Shown: piece after piece, positions 24,004-33,121 of the stretch
Layout of the letters: the number at the start of each line of letters is the position of its first letter
How positions within the stretch are numbered: position 1 is the first letter of the stretch
NCBI RefSeq assembly: GCF_000513295.1
Contig: NC_023065.1
Coordinates: 1,736,001-1,800,000 of the forward strand
Direction: 5' to 3'
Source: Magnetospirillum gryphiswaldense MSR-1 v2
Lineage (GTDB): Bacteria > Pseudomonadota > Alphaproteobacteria > Rhodospirillales > Magnetospirillaceae
Length of the DNA: 64,000 nucleotides
Program-made: the position numbers and the translations under genes
Notes under the pieces: generated by a model
Databases searched by the model: none
What the model was told of the DNA's origin: nothing
Seen by the model: only the letters and a program-made list of their open reading frames with translations

Positions 24004-27000
24004 ATGATGAATGACAGTGATTCGCGCCTCCTGACCGTTGCAATCGGCGCTTCAGCCGGTGGTCTCGAGGCCTGCCGCAAACTGCTCGGCGCATTGCCGG
24101 TCGGTCGCGGCATGGCCTTCATCCTGGTCCAGCACCTTGATCCCACCCATGACAGCATGATGGTGGAATTGCTGGCCGACCACACCGCCATGACCGTGTT
24201 GGAAGCCGCCGAGGGCATGAGGATCGAGCCCGAACACCTTTACCTGATCCCCCCCGGACAATCCTTGTCCGCTGGCGGCGGCGCCTTGCATCTGTCGCCG
24301 CCCAAAGCCCGGCATGGCACCCGCCTGCCCTTCGACTTTCTGTTGCGCAGCCTGGCGCAGGAATATGGTCCCCGCACCGCCTGCATCGTCCTGTCGGGCA
24401 CTGGTGCCGATGGCAGCCAGGGATTGCTGGCGATCAAGCAAAAATCAGGGCTGGTCATCGCTCAGAGTCCGGACGAGGCCGGTTATGACGATATGCCGCG
24501 CAACGCTATCCAAACCGGGGCGGTCGACCTGGTGCTGCCGGTGGCCGACATGGCCGCGGCCCTTGACCAACACATCAGGCACCTGGATCAAAGCCCGGCG
24601 ACCGAGACGACCGCACCGCCGCCGGTTGAGGACCGCCTTGCGGAAATCATCGACCTGCTACGTGCCAGGACTGCTCACGATTTCACCTCATACAAGCACG
24701 GCACCTTGCAGCGCCGCATCGAGCGGCGCATGGGCATGGCCTCGATCGAGACCAACGAGATGGACCGCTATATCGCCCTGCTGAAAAGCGGCGACGGCAC
24801 CGAACTGGAACTGCTGGCCAAAGACCTGCTGATCAATGTCACCAGTTTCTTTCGCGATCCCAAGGTATTCGATAACCTGGCGCAAACCATCGTCCCGCAA
24901 CTAGTCGGCAAGCAGGCGCCCAATGAGGCGCTGCGCCTGTGGAGTGCCGGATGCAGCAGCGGCGAAGAGGCCTATTCCCTCGCCATGCTGTTTTGCGAGG
25001 AAATCGAAGCCACCCGGCGCGACGTCAAGCTTAAGCTGTTCGCCTCCGACGTGGATGCCGATGCCATCGCCACCGCCCGCGAAGGACTTTACCCGGACAG
25101 CATCGCCGCCGAGGTTTCGCCGCAGCGTCTGGCCCGCTTTTTCACCAAGGACAGCCATGGCTACCGGGTAACGCCCGAATTGCGGGCCCTGGTGGTCTTC
25201 ACCGTCCAGGACGTGCTGACCGACCCGCCGTTTTCCCGCCTGGATCTGGTGTCGTGCCGCAACCTCTTGATCTATTTGCGCCCCGAGGCCCAGGCCAGGG
25301 CGATCGCGGTCTTTCACTTCGCCCTGCGTCCGGGCGGCATCCTGGTGTTGGGCAGTTCCGAGACCGTCGGCAACGCCGAAGACCGCTTCGAGGTCGTTTC
25401 AAAGCCGGAACGGATTTTCCACCATGTGGGCAAGCGCCGTTTGGGTGAATTCGGCTTTCTCGTCGGTGGGGACGACGGCGTTCGGACCTCGTCGAGTCCC
25501 GGGGCCGGAGCCACGCCGACGCCCCAGGCCACCTGGGCCGAACTTTGCCGTCGGACGGTGATGGACACCTATGCCCCGGCGGCGGTGCTGATCAACCACC
25601 GCAACGAGTGCCTTTATTCCCTGGGTCCGGTGGGCCGCTACCTGCGCTTGGCCCCCGGCCACCCCAGTCATGACATCCTGGCCATGGCACGCTCCGACCT
25701 GCGCATAAAGCTGCGCGCGGCCATCCGCCGCGCCGGCGAGGAAAACACCCGGATCATCACCTCCGGCGGCCGCATCGGCAAGGACGATGGTTCACTCAGC
25801 TTCGACCTCCACATCCATCCCGTCACCAACGAGGGTGAAGACCTGTTGTTGGTGTGTTTCGTCGATCTGCCCCAGGACCAAACGACATCCGTGCCGTCCG
25901 CCAAACTGGCGGAAACGTCACACAATGACCCCGAGGTCGCCGCGCTGGAACGGGAACTGGTGACCACCCGCACCGAGCTGCAGGGGGCCATTCACAGCCT
26001 GGAAAGCCTGAGCGAAGAGCAAAAGGCGGTCAACGAAGAGGCCTTGTCGGTCAACGAGGAATACCAATCCACCAACGAGGAATTGCTGACCTCGAAAGAG
26101 GAATTGCAATCGCTGAACGAAGAGCTGACCGCGCTCAACAGCCAGCTTCAGGAAACCTTGGAACGGCAACGCACCACCGCTAACGATCTGGAAAACATCC
26201 TGCGCAGCACCGATGTGGCGACGCTGTTTCTCGACACCGGCCTGAATATCCGTTTCTTCACCCCGGCCACCGCCGCCTTGTTCCGCGTCATCCCCAGCGA
26301 TATCGGTCGACCGCTGGCCGATCTTCGCTCGTTGGCCGCCGATGCCGAACTGCTGAACGATGCGCGGGCCGTCCTGCGCCATCCCACGCCGATCGAACGC
26401 GAGGTCAGGGCGGAAAACGGCGCCTGGTTCATCCGTCGGGTCTTGCCATACCAAACCCCCGATGCGGGCATCGAGGGCGTCGTCATCACTTTTACCGACA
26501 CCACCGAACGCCGCCACATCGCCGACGCGCTGGAAGCGGCGGAACGCAAGGCGCAATCGGCCAATGTGGCGAAATCACGCTTTCTCGCCGCCGCCAGTCA
26601 CGACCTGCGCCAGCCGCTGCAGACCCTGACCTTGTTGCAGGCCCTGCTGGCCCGGGCGGTCGAGGGGGAAAAAGCCCACAAACTGGTTTCCCGCCTCGAC
26701 GAGACCCTGGGGGCCATGGCCGGCATGCTCAACACCTTGCTCGACATCAATCACATCGATGCCGGCACCGTCTGCCCCGACATCGAACACTTTCCCATCA
26801 ACCAAGTGCTGGAACGCTTGGGCGAGGAATTCTCCTATCAGGCCCAGGCGCAAAACCTGGATTTGCGCGTGGTCCCCTGCGGCCTGTCCATCGACAGCGA
26901 CCCGCGTCTGTTGGAACAGATGCTGCGCAACCTGTTGTCCAACGCCTTGAAATATACGCGCTCGGGTACCATCCTGCTGGGCTGCCGCCGCCGCCGCGAC

Positions 27001-28317
27001 CTGCTGCGCCTCGAGGTCTGGGATACCGGCATCGGCATCCCCGCCAGCGAATTGGAAGCGGTGTTCACCGAATACCATCAGCTCGACAATTCCGCCCGCG
27101 AACGCAGCCGCGGCCTGGGGCTGGGCCTGTCCATCGTCCAGCGCCTGGGGGCCTTGCTGGGGCACCGCGTCGAGGTCCGATCGCGCTTGGGTCTGGGCTC
27201 GATGTTCGCCATCGAGATCGCCATGCCGTCGAATACGCTGCCCCTGCCCCCGCCCTCACCCCACCCCACCGACGGCTCCACCCTGCCCGACGGCGCTCTT
27301 CGCACCGGTCGTATCCTGGTGGTCGAGGACGATCCGGAACTGCGGCAATTGCTGGGCGACTTGCTGACCGAGGACGGGCACCGCACGATATGCGCTGCCG
27401 ATGGACCGGCAGCGTTGGAACTGCTCACCGCCGGGACGCAGCCCCCCGACCTGATCCTGTCCGATTACAACCTGCCCGGCGGTATGGATGGGCTTGAATT
27501 CACCACCCAGGCGCGGGCACGGCTTCGCCGCCCGATCCCGGCTCTGATCCTGACCGGCGACATCTCGACCGCCGCAGCCCGCGACATCGCCCTGGGCGAC
27601 TGTGCCCAGCTCAACAAGCCGGTAAGAATCAAGGAATTGCGGCAGGCGCTAGACCGCCTGCTGCCTCGCACCACCGCAATGCCCCCGGCGGAAATCGCCA
27701 TGATAAGGACAGGCAATCCAGTGATCCATGTCGTCGATGATGATCCCCATATTCGTGAAGTGTTGCGTGAGGTGCTGGAGGAAGCGGGGCTGAGCGTCGC
27801 CGATTTCGCCACGGCCGAGGCGTTCCTCGACGCCTATCGCCCCGGCGGTGAATCCTGCCTGCTGATCGACGCCGCATTGCCGGGCATGAGCGGGCTGGAC
27901 CTGCTGCAACGGCTGACGGATTGCGGCCACCGGTTGCCGGCCATCATGATCACCGGCAACGGCGACGTGCCCATGGCGGTTCAGGCCATAAAGGCGGGGG
28001 CCACCGACTTCATCGAGAAGCCGGTGGGACGTGACGAGTTGCTGACCAGCGTATGGCGGGCCTTGGAACAATCGCGCGACACCACCAAGGCCTTCGTCTG
28101 GCATCAGGATGCGGCCAAAAACTTGGCCCGGTTGACCCCCCGCCAACGTCAGATCATGGACATGGTCCTGGCCGGCCACCCCAGCAAGAACATCGCCGCC
28201 GACCTGGGCATCAGCCAGCGCACCGTCGAAAACCACCGTGCCGCCATCATGCGCAAGACCGGCAGCAAATCGTTGCCGGCCCTGGCCCGACTGGCCCTGG
28301 CCGCAATCGACGGCTGA
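24004..28317 (+). CDS. CheB-CheR-PAS-histidine kinase-REC-REC-LuxR giant fusion
   Basis: A 1437-residue soluble protein. Order: CheB (GASAGGLEA about 14; SGTGADGSQG), CheR (VTSFFRDPKVF; GCSSGEEAYSLA about 315), heptad coiled coil (about 637-722), PAS (about 725-832), HisKA (AASHDLRQPLQ about 864), HATPase (NLLSNALKY, DTGIGIP, GLGLGLSIV), receiver 1 (SDYNLPGG about 1153), receiver 2 (LIDAALPGMSG about 1289) and a LuxR/FixJ helix-turn-helix (LTPRQRQIMDMVLAGHPSKN about 1376-1422). Sensing, phosphorelay and DNA binding thus sit in one chain. ATG 24004 or 24007; no strong ribosome site. It is divergent from the receiver-only gene. An internal start could release the last 198 residues. Confidence 0.87.
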   Translation: MMNDSDSRLLTVAIGASAGGLEACRKLLGALPVGRGMAFILVQHLDPTHDSMMVELLADHTAMTVLEAAEGMRIEPEHLYLIPPGQSLSAGGGALHLSPPKARHGTRLPFDFLLRSLAQEYGPRTACIVLSGTGADGSQGLLAIKQKSGLVIAQSPDEAGYDDMPRNAIQTGAVDLVLPVADMAAALDQHIRHLDQSPATETTAPPPVEDRLAEIIDLLRARTAHDFTSYKHGTLQRRIERRMGMASIETNEMDRYIALLKSGDGTELELLAKDLLINVTSFFRDPKVFDNLAQTIVPQLVGKQAPNEALRLWSAGCSSGEEAYSLAMLFCEEIEATRRDVKLKLFASDVDADAIATAREGLYPDSIAAEVSPQRLARFFTKDSHGYRVTPELRALVVFTVQDVLTDPPFSRLDLVSCRNLLIYLRPEAQARAIAVFHFALRPGGILVLGSSETVGNAEDRFEVVSKPERIFHHVGKRRLGEFGFLVGGDDGVRTSSSPGAGATPTPQATWAELCRRTVMDTYAPAAVLINHRNECLYSLGPVGRYLRLAPGHPSHDILAMARSDLRIKLRAAIRRAGEENTRIITSGGRIGKDDGSLSFDLHIHPVTNEGEDLLLVCFVDLPQDQTTSVPSAKLAETSHNDPEVAALERELVTTRTELQGAIHSLESLSEEQKAVNEEALSVNEEYQSTNEELLTSKEELQSLNEELTALNSQLQETLERQRTTANDLENILRSTDVATLFLDTGLNIRFFTPATAALFRVIPSDIGRPLADLRSLAADAELLNDARAVLRHPTPIEREVRAENGAWFIRRVLPYQTPDAGIEGVVITFTDTTERRHIADALEAAERKAQSANVAKSRFLAAASHDLRQPLQTLTLLQALLARAVEGEKAHKLVSRLDETLGAMAGMLNTLLDINHIDAGTVCPDIEHFPINQVLERLGEEFSYQAQAQNLDLRVVPCGLSIDSDPRLLEQMLRNLLSNALKYTRSGTILLGCRRRRDLLRLEVWDTGIGIPASELEAVFTEYHQLDNSARERSRGLGLGLSIVQRLGALLGHRVEVRSRLGLGSMFAIEIAMPSNTLPLPPPSPHPTDGSTLPDGALRTGRILVVEDDPELRQLLGDLLTEDGHRTICAADGPAALELLTAGTQPPDLILSDYNLPGGMDGLEFTTQARARLRRPIPALILTGDISTAAARDIALGDCAQLNKPVRIKELRQALDRLLPRTTAMPPAEIAMIRTGNPVIHVVDDDPHIREVLREVLEEAGLSVADFATAEAFLDAYRPGGESCLLIDAALPGMSGLDLLQRLTDCGHRLPAIMITGNGDVPMAVQAIKAGATDFIEKPVGRDELLTSVWRALEQSRDTTKAFVWHQDAAKNLARLTPRQRQIMDMVLAGHPSKNIAADLGISQRTVENHRAAIMRKTGSKSLPALARLALAAIDG
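27705..27723 (+). promoter_or_regulatory. possible internal ribosome site and GTG start for a FixJ-like product
   Basis: Inside the giant gene, AAGGACAGG (27705-27713) precedes an in-frame GTG at 27721 by 7 bases. Translation from there would give a 198-residue protein (27721-28317) starting directly at the second receiver, the normal size and layout of FixJ. An ATG at 27700 is also in frame. Confidence 0.4.
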
Positions 28318-28371
28318 TAGCGAACGTTAACTGGCTGCGGAAAAACTCTGCGACCGCGTCATTTCTCTCGG

Positions 28372-28395
28372 CCCGTCATGCCCGCGCATGACGGG
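28372..28395. repeat. REP-like inverted repeat between convergent genes
   Basis: A 10-bp stem (CCCGTCATGC) with a 4-base loop lies between the convergent ends of the giant kinase gene and the 28426 gene. The sequence type resembles dispersed extragenic palindromes of alphaproteobacteria. No T-run follows. Confidence 0.5.
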
Positions 28396-28425
28396 AGAGG
28401 GGGCTGCAAGGACGCCGGCAAATGA

Positions 28426-28731
28426 TCACGGCAACTCGCCTTCAACGTGGTTCAGAACGCGAAAGAAAGTCGAGCTGCCCATCCCATCCGGGTCGTCCCA
28501 ATCCTGGCGATAGTCCTCGCGTCGTTCGATGAGCGCTTGGCGCAAGGCCTCGCCGAAGCCAGTTTCGTCGGCGGCCGCCGTTTTCATCGCCCGTCTGACC
28601 CCGTCGATGGCCGCCCAGACCAGCTTGGCGCGCCCGAAATCGCCCCCCTTCTCGAGCCCCGTCGCGTATCGCGACTCGTCGCGCAGGATTTTGTTGATCG
28701 CCATGGTCAAGGCGCGCTGAGTCATCTGCAT
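28426..28731 (-). CDS. small hypothetical protein (101 aa)
   Basis: A 101-residue, charged, mostly helical cytosolic protein (AINKILRDESRYATGLEKGG, FGEALRQALIERREDYRQDW). I do not recognise a family. AGAGG lies just before two closely spaced ATGs; 28725 has the better spacing, 28731 is the first. It follows the 138-residue gene by 6 bases and so is the last gene of the VIT operon. Confidence 0.55.
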   Translation of the reverse strand: MQMTQRALTMAINKILRDESRYATGLEKGGDFGRAKLVWAAIDGVRRAMKTAAADETGFGEALRQALIERREDYRQDWDDPDGMGSSTFFRVLNHVEGELP

Positions 28732-28737
28732 ACGCCT

Positions 28738-29154
28738 CTATTGATCAAGCTCGGCAGCCCGGCACTCCATCGGACTGAACAGCACCGTGCCATCCGCCAG
28801 GAAAGCGCCAATTGTCGCCGTCTTGCCACCGGAATGAAGGGTGACCAGCCGATCGACCCGCCCGCCACGCCGCCCCGGTTCGGACCTGGCATCGAAGGCG
28901 AAGGACACCGAACCATCCTCAGCCTTGACCAGGGCGACGCGAGCATCAAAGCAATCCGCGCCGGCGCAATACCTGATGCTCTTACGGCCCGGATCGACGG
29001 TCAGGTCGGAATGCAGATCCTGGCGCTCGCAGCCGGCGGCACGGCACTCGACCATGCTGGCCGACCGGCAAGACAGCCGATCGGCGGCGCTGACGCCCCC
29101 CGCCCATGACGCGCTGGCCACCCCCAACGCAATAACCGCAACCATCCGCAGCAT
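28738..29154 (-). CDS. secreted hypothetical protein with paired cysteines
   Basis: A 138-residue protein with a signal peptide (hydrophobic 3-22, cleavage near VSAAD). The mature part has six cysteines (SCRS, ECRAAGCER, YCAGADCFD, MECRA), suggesting disulfides in the periplasm. It lies 18 bases downstream of the VIT/VWA gene and is probably co-transcribed and functionally linked. Family not recognised. Confidence 0.6.
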   Translation of the reverse strand: MLRMVAVIALGVASASWAGGVSAADRLSCRSASMVECRAAGCERQDLHSDLTVDPGRKSIRYCAGADCFDARVALVKAEDGSVSFAFDARSEPGRRGGRVDRLVTLHSGGKTATIGAFLADGTVLFSPMECRAAELDQ

Positions 29155-29172
29155 GATGCCCCCCCGACCGGG

Positions 29173-32025
29173 TCACTGCCCGGAGCCGTCGCCCTTGACC
29201 TCGAAGGTGCCGACGAAGACCGATTCTCCCCGACCGGACAGACGCAAGACGATGTCCTGGTCCTTCTGGCCGTCGGTGCCGAAGCCGCTCGAGAATTTCA
29301 TCATCACGGTGGTATAGGGCGACAGCACCTGTTGGTTATGGCCATAGAATTTAACCCGAACCTCGTAAGTGCCGGCCTTGGCCCGTTTCAGCATGAATTC
29401 CTCGGGGCCGAGGCCGCCGGTGAAGTCCCGCGACATGTGCCCGCCCTGATAGGTCAGGCGATTACCGTAAAAGGCCGCCTCGCCGTTGGAATCGGTGACC
29501 CACAAATCCATGTCGGTGTTGTCGGCGTCCCAGGTCAGTACGGTGCGCAAATCCACCGGCAAGTTGCGCAGCAAGCGGGGATCGATGCCAGACAAATCGA
29601 CCGTCTTGGCGCGGGCGGCCAGGGCGTTCAACTCTCCCAGCGAGATCAGGTCGATGTCGGCGAAGCGCCAATCCCATGGGTGCGAGGCAACGTGCCACAG
29701 GAAATTGACGGCCTCCTGGGTATCGCCGGCGGCGGCGTGGGCCAGGCCGAGATCCCGCCATGATTGCGGCTCTTCGGGGGCCAGATCGCGGACGCGGGTC
29801 AGCGGCGTCATCGCCAGGTCGGGGCGCCCGGACTGCAACAGCCGATAGGCCAGGATGCGCAGCAACGAGCGGTTGCTCCACCCCAGTTCGGCCACGTTGG
29901 ACAGAACCCGCACCGCCGCTTCGTCCTGCCCCGCGGCGAAGAAGATATCGGCGGCGTCGATGAAGAAGGCGGTACTGTTGGCATAGGCGGCACGCTGGGC
30001 GAGGTAGGCGTCGTAGCGCTGCTCCGCCGCCGCCTCCTTGATGCTGCTCAGATAGGGGGCGTTTGGTTCCCACTTGCGCAGATGGATTTCCACCGCGGCG
30101 GGCTTGGCCGTGCTGGACGGCGGGCCCGACGACACCGCCGAGGACTTTGCCACCGGCGCCGGTGCCATCACGGCGGCGCCGGTGGCGACGGCGCGATCAC
30201 CCTCTGGTTCAGGCTTGGGCTTCGGCTTTTCTCCTTTGGGGAAGTCGCGCTCCCACCATGCCGTCAGTTCGCCGAACCGGCGCACCAAACCCTCGATCTG
30301 GGCCGTGTCGGTCTTCGGGCTCAAGGGGTCGGACGGGGCGCGGTTCAGGTAGGCGACGCGCATGTCCCCCGGAGGCGGCATGACCTTGTAACGCAGGAAG
30401 TCTTCCAACCGCTCCAGCGCCAGCAGCGACGTCTCGTCCGAAATCACACCGAACGTCTCGCCCAGACGCAAAATCTCGGCGCGATGCCGGTTGCCATCGC
30501 TTTGCAGACTGGCTATCCGCAGGCTGGCCCAACGCTTGGCGGCAAAGCCGTCCGAGTCCCGATCCTCGGTCAAGGGGACGGAGAGAAGCTTGCGACTGAC
30601 CTTGCCAGCGCCATCGACGGTTTCCACCGTCACCGAAGCCTTCGGCCCGGTCACTACGCCGGCCAGGGCCAGCCGACCGGATTCGGGGTGGACCGAAGCG
30701 GCGACCAGATCATCGACCGCGTCGCCGGTCAGCGCCACCAATCGGGGCCGGAGAGTGGTAAGATCGGCCAGAGCCTGCTCGGTCGACAGGATCGTCAGGT
30801 CGAGATAGTGACCATTGGCCGCCTCGGCCATGTGTCGCAGCCGCCCGGCATCGGCTTGCGGCGAGGTGTTGAGGGTGAACAAGGTCACCGGGAAACGGGC
30901 CGCGGCCGCCCCCCAATTGGCCAAGCCATCGGACACCAACAGCGCCACCGAGGTATCGCCGCCGAAGCCCTGGGGCACCATCCAGGCTGCCGGATTACTG
31001 GCACCGTCATAGGGCGTGGCTTCCAGAACCTTGCGCAGGTCCGACCAATCACCATCGGCAACGGCGAATGATCGAGGCGCCTCGGCGCGGTCACGAGCGA
31101 GCACCAGCGTCACCTCGGTTCGGCCCAGCTTGCGGAAATAGGCGTCGAGCACGGCGAATTCACGGGCATGGTCGCGCATGGCGCCCGACCCCGAGGCATC
31201 CCAGATCAGCGCCACGGCGGCGGGGGCCGGACGCGGCACCGATGCGCCCGAAATCGCCACGTCAGCGGTGAAGTAGGACCGCCGCTCGAACCACGAGCCG
31301 ATCACGCTGTCACCACCCGGAGCCGTCCAGTCGATGCGCAAGCCGGTGCGCGGCTTGTCCAGCGGCAGGAAGCCGGAAAACGTGGTGCCCTCGGGCGAGG
31401 TGCGCACGAAGCCGGTGCGCTTGTAGCCGGGATCGAAGCGCAACGCCCCGACCGGAATGCCGGCGGTGTCACCCTCGACGGACAGCACGGTGTTCTTGCC
31501 GCCCCGGATGGCGGCGAAGGCCAGCGTCGGATCGAAGCGGTTCATCCCCTTGGCGTCGGCGACGATCGGCTCGGTGGTGGCCACGGTCACGACGCGCTTG
31601 ACCTTGGGCATCAAGGGATAAACCCGCAAGGAATAGATGTTGCCCTCGGCCCGCTCCATCAGGGCCGGATCGGCCATGGTCCGTTCGATGGCCTCGAAGA
31701 CCTTGGTTCCCTTGGCCTTGGGTACCGGCACCGCCTGCATGACCGGTCCGCCCTCGACCGCCGGCGACAGCGTGAAGCCGGTAACCGTCTGACTTTCCCG
31801 CAACGGAAAGCGCAACTCGCCTTCAAGCGGTACGGTATTGGGATTTTCCAGACAGATTTCGGTCTGGGTCACCACGGTGCGGGCGTATAGTCGGGGCTTG
31901 ATCCAGATGCCGCAGACCTCGACCGCTTGGCCGTTGGTCTTGATGATCGGGTTGGCCGTCTGTGCCGCCGCCGGCTGCCAAAAAGCCAGCACGAAAAGCG
32001 CGGTGACCGTGAACCACGTACGCAT
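29173..32025 (-). CDS. secreted VIT-VWA-TPR-DUF2135 protein
   Basis: A 950-residue protein with a signal peptide (about 1-21). VIT domain at about 25-160 (VEGELRFPLRESQTVTGF type), a von Willebrand A-like domain around 265-430 whose metal-site motif reads DASGSG, a TPR-like helical region around 690-800, and DUF2135 at about 835-945 (DNTDMDLWVTDSNGE; AKAGTYEVRVKFYG). VIT/VWA proteins mediate protein-protein contacts; DUF2135 is typical of bacterial periplasmic or outer-membrane large proteins. The cargo is unknown. It leads an operon with the two small genes downstream. Confidence 0.85.
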   Translation of the reverse strand: MRTWFTVTALFVLAFWQPAAAQTANPIIKTNGQAVEVCGIWIKPRLYARTVVTQTEICLENPNTVPLEGELRFPLRESQTVTGFTLSPAVEGGPVMQAVPVPKAKGTKVFEAIERTMADPALMERAEGNIYSLRVYPLMPKVKRVVTVATTEPIVADAKGMNRFDPTLAFAAIRGGKNTVLSVEGDTAGIPVGALRFDPGYKRTGFVRTSPEGTTFSGFLPLDKPRTGLRIDWTAPGGDSVIGSWFERRSYFTADVAISGASVPRPAPAAVALIWDASGSGAMRDHAREFAVLDAYFRKLGRTEVTLVLARDRAEAPRSFAVADGDWSDLRKVLEATPYDGASNPAAWMVPQGFGGDTSVALLVSDGLANWGAAAARFPVTLFTLNTSPQADAGRLRHMAEAANGHYLDLTILSTEQALADLTTLRPRLVALTGDAVDDLVAASVHPESGRLALAGVVTGPKASVTVETVDGAGKVSRKLLSVPLTEDRDSDGFAAKRWASLRIASLQSDGNRHRAEILRLGETFGVISDETSLLALERLEDFLRYKVMPPPGDMRVAYLNRAPSDPLSPKTDTAQIEGLVRRFGELTAWWERDFPKGEKPKPKPEPEGDRAVATGAAVMAPAPVAKSSAVSSGPPSSTAKPAAVEIHLRKWEPNAPYLSSIKEAAAEQRYDAYLAQRAAYANSTAFFIDAADIFFAAGQDEAAVRVLSNVAELGWSNRSLLRILAYRLLQSGRPDLAMTPLTRVRDLAPEEPQSWRDLGLAHAAAGDTQEAVNFLWHVASHPWDWRFADIDLISLGELNALAARAKTVDLSGIDPRLLRNLPVDLRTVLTWDADNTDMDLWVTDSNGEAAFYGNRLTYQGGHMSRDFTGGLGPEEFMLKRAKAGTYEVRVKFYGHNQQVLSPYTTVMMKFSSGFGTDGQKDQDIVLRLSGRGESVFVGTFEVKGDGSGQ

Positions 32026-32349
32026 CTTGGATTCCCCCCCGATCCAGACATCGCGGGCCCCGCCGCGCGAATCACATGATCGCCGCCTGGAGGACCAAGC
32101 TTAGCCCGTCTTAAAATACATGGAAAGTGTTGTAAATCGATTCTGGGACGAGGGTAAAAAATCGGCGGCCAAAGTGCTGCTACGCACCATATATAGGAAA
32201 AGAGACGTCGCCAGCCGCGCATGGCCGATCGAAACACAAATCGGCAAATGAAGCGATTTCTATCGAAGGATAGCGTTGCCTATTACCACCAATAGGTTGC
32301 CTTCTATAACTCGGGTATTAGACATCCAGCTCTGCCCCAAAGGCATTAA
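32026..32349. other. 324-bp intergenic region with two dyads
   Basis: No gene is seen between the divergent VIT and LuxR-type genes. The stretch is AT-richer than its surroundings and holds two small inverted repeats, CTATC-GAAG-GATAG (32260-32273) and CCTATT-ACCACC-AATAGG (32279-32296), near the LuxR-type gene; either may be an operator. GTTGCC recurs beside both. The ten-member promoter box is absent here. Confidence 0.6.
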
Positions 32350-33006
32350 ATGCATGTATTGATCGCCCATCATCAAAGGCTGTTGCGTGATGGCGTTCGT
32401 CCCTTTCTTGTCAAATTGGGAACGAAGGTCGAGATTTTCGACGCCGATTCGCTTGAGCAATCGATTTTCGTCGCCGACCGGGGGGGCTGCGATCTGGCGC
32501 TGCTGGGGCACACCATGCCAGGCATGGACAGTGTGGCCGGCATTCGCGTCTTCGCCGAGAAGTTTCCGTCAGCCAAGGTGGTTTTGCTGACCGCCACCGC
32601 CGATTCCGCCACGGTGCTGGGGGCGGTCGATGCCGGAGCCCACGGGGTCATCTCCAAGACCATGTCCGGTCGCGGCATGCAGCATGCCCTGCGGTTGATC
32701 CTGGCCGGCGAATGCTATCTGCCCCCAAACGTCATCATGGCGCTGGCGCGTTCGAACAATCTGCCGTTGCCGGGGGGGCAATTGCCGGTTTTCAAGTGCC
32801 ACGGCATTCATTTCTCGCCAGCCGAGACCGAGGTGATCCCCCTCTTATTGGATGGATTACCCAATAAGCTCATCGCCCAACACCTCGGCATCGACGAGGC
32901 CGCCACCAAGGCCCGTCTGCGCGGTGTCTACAAGAAGATCGGCGCCACCAATCGCGCCCAAGCGGTGTGGGGGTTGCTGTCTTTAGGCCAGGCACGATCC
33001 GGGTAA
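32350..33006 (+). CDS. LuxR-family regulator with degenerate receiver
   Basis: A 218-residue protein: receiver-like domain (1-120) and LuxR helix-turn-helix (about 150-212; FSPAETEVIPLLLDGLPNKL). The receiver has lost its active site: the acidic pair reads IAHHQ and the acceptor Asp position reads LLGHTMPGM, with Gly in place of Asp. Only the distal Lys (ISKTMSG) remains. It therefore probably works without phosphorylation. AAAGG precedes the ATG. It lies just upstream of the kai region and may regulate it. Confidence 0.8.
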   Translation: MHVLIAHHQRLLRDGVRPFLVKLGTKVEIFDADSLEQSIFVADRGGCDLALLGHTMPGMDSVAGIRVFAEKFPSAKVVLLTATADSATVLGAVDAGAHGVISKTMSGRGMQHALRLILAGECYLPPNVIMALARSNNLPLPGGQLPVFKCHGIHFSPAETEVIPLLLDGLPNKLIAQHLGIDEAATKARLRGVYKKIGATNRAQAVWGLLSLGQARSG

Positions 33007-33121
33007 CTATCTTTCGATATGCCCTTCGGTCCATAGGATAGGGTTACCGCCAGCACGCGATGCGCCCAGGATGCCCGGCTATATCTTTAGACTTGTAGAT
33101 GCGCAGCGAAGGGAATCGGCA

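Noticed and set aside
33071-33121. Longer start of the broken chemoreceptor frame
   Set aside because: ATG 33122 has AAGGGA at good spacing; the extra N-terminal residues are not family-like.
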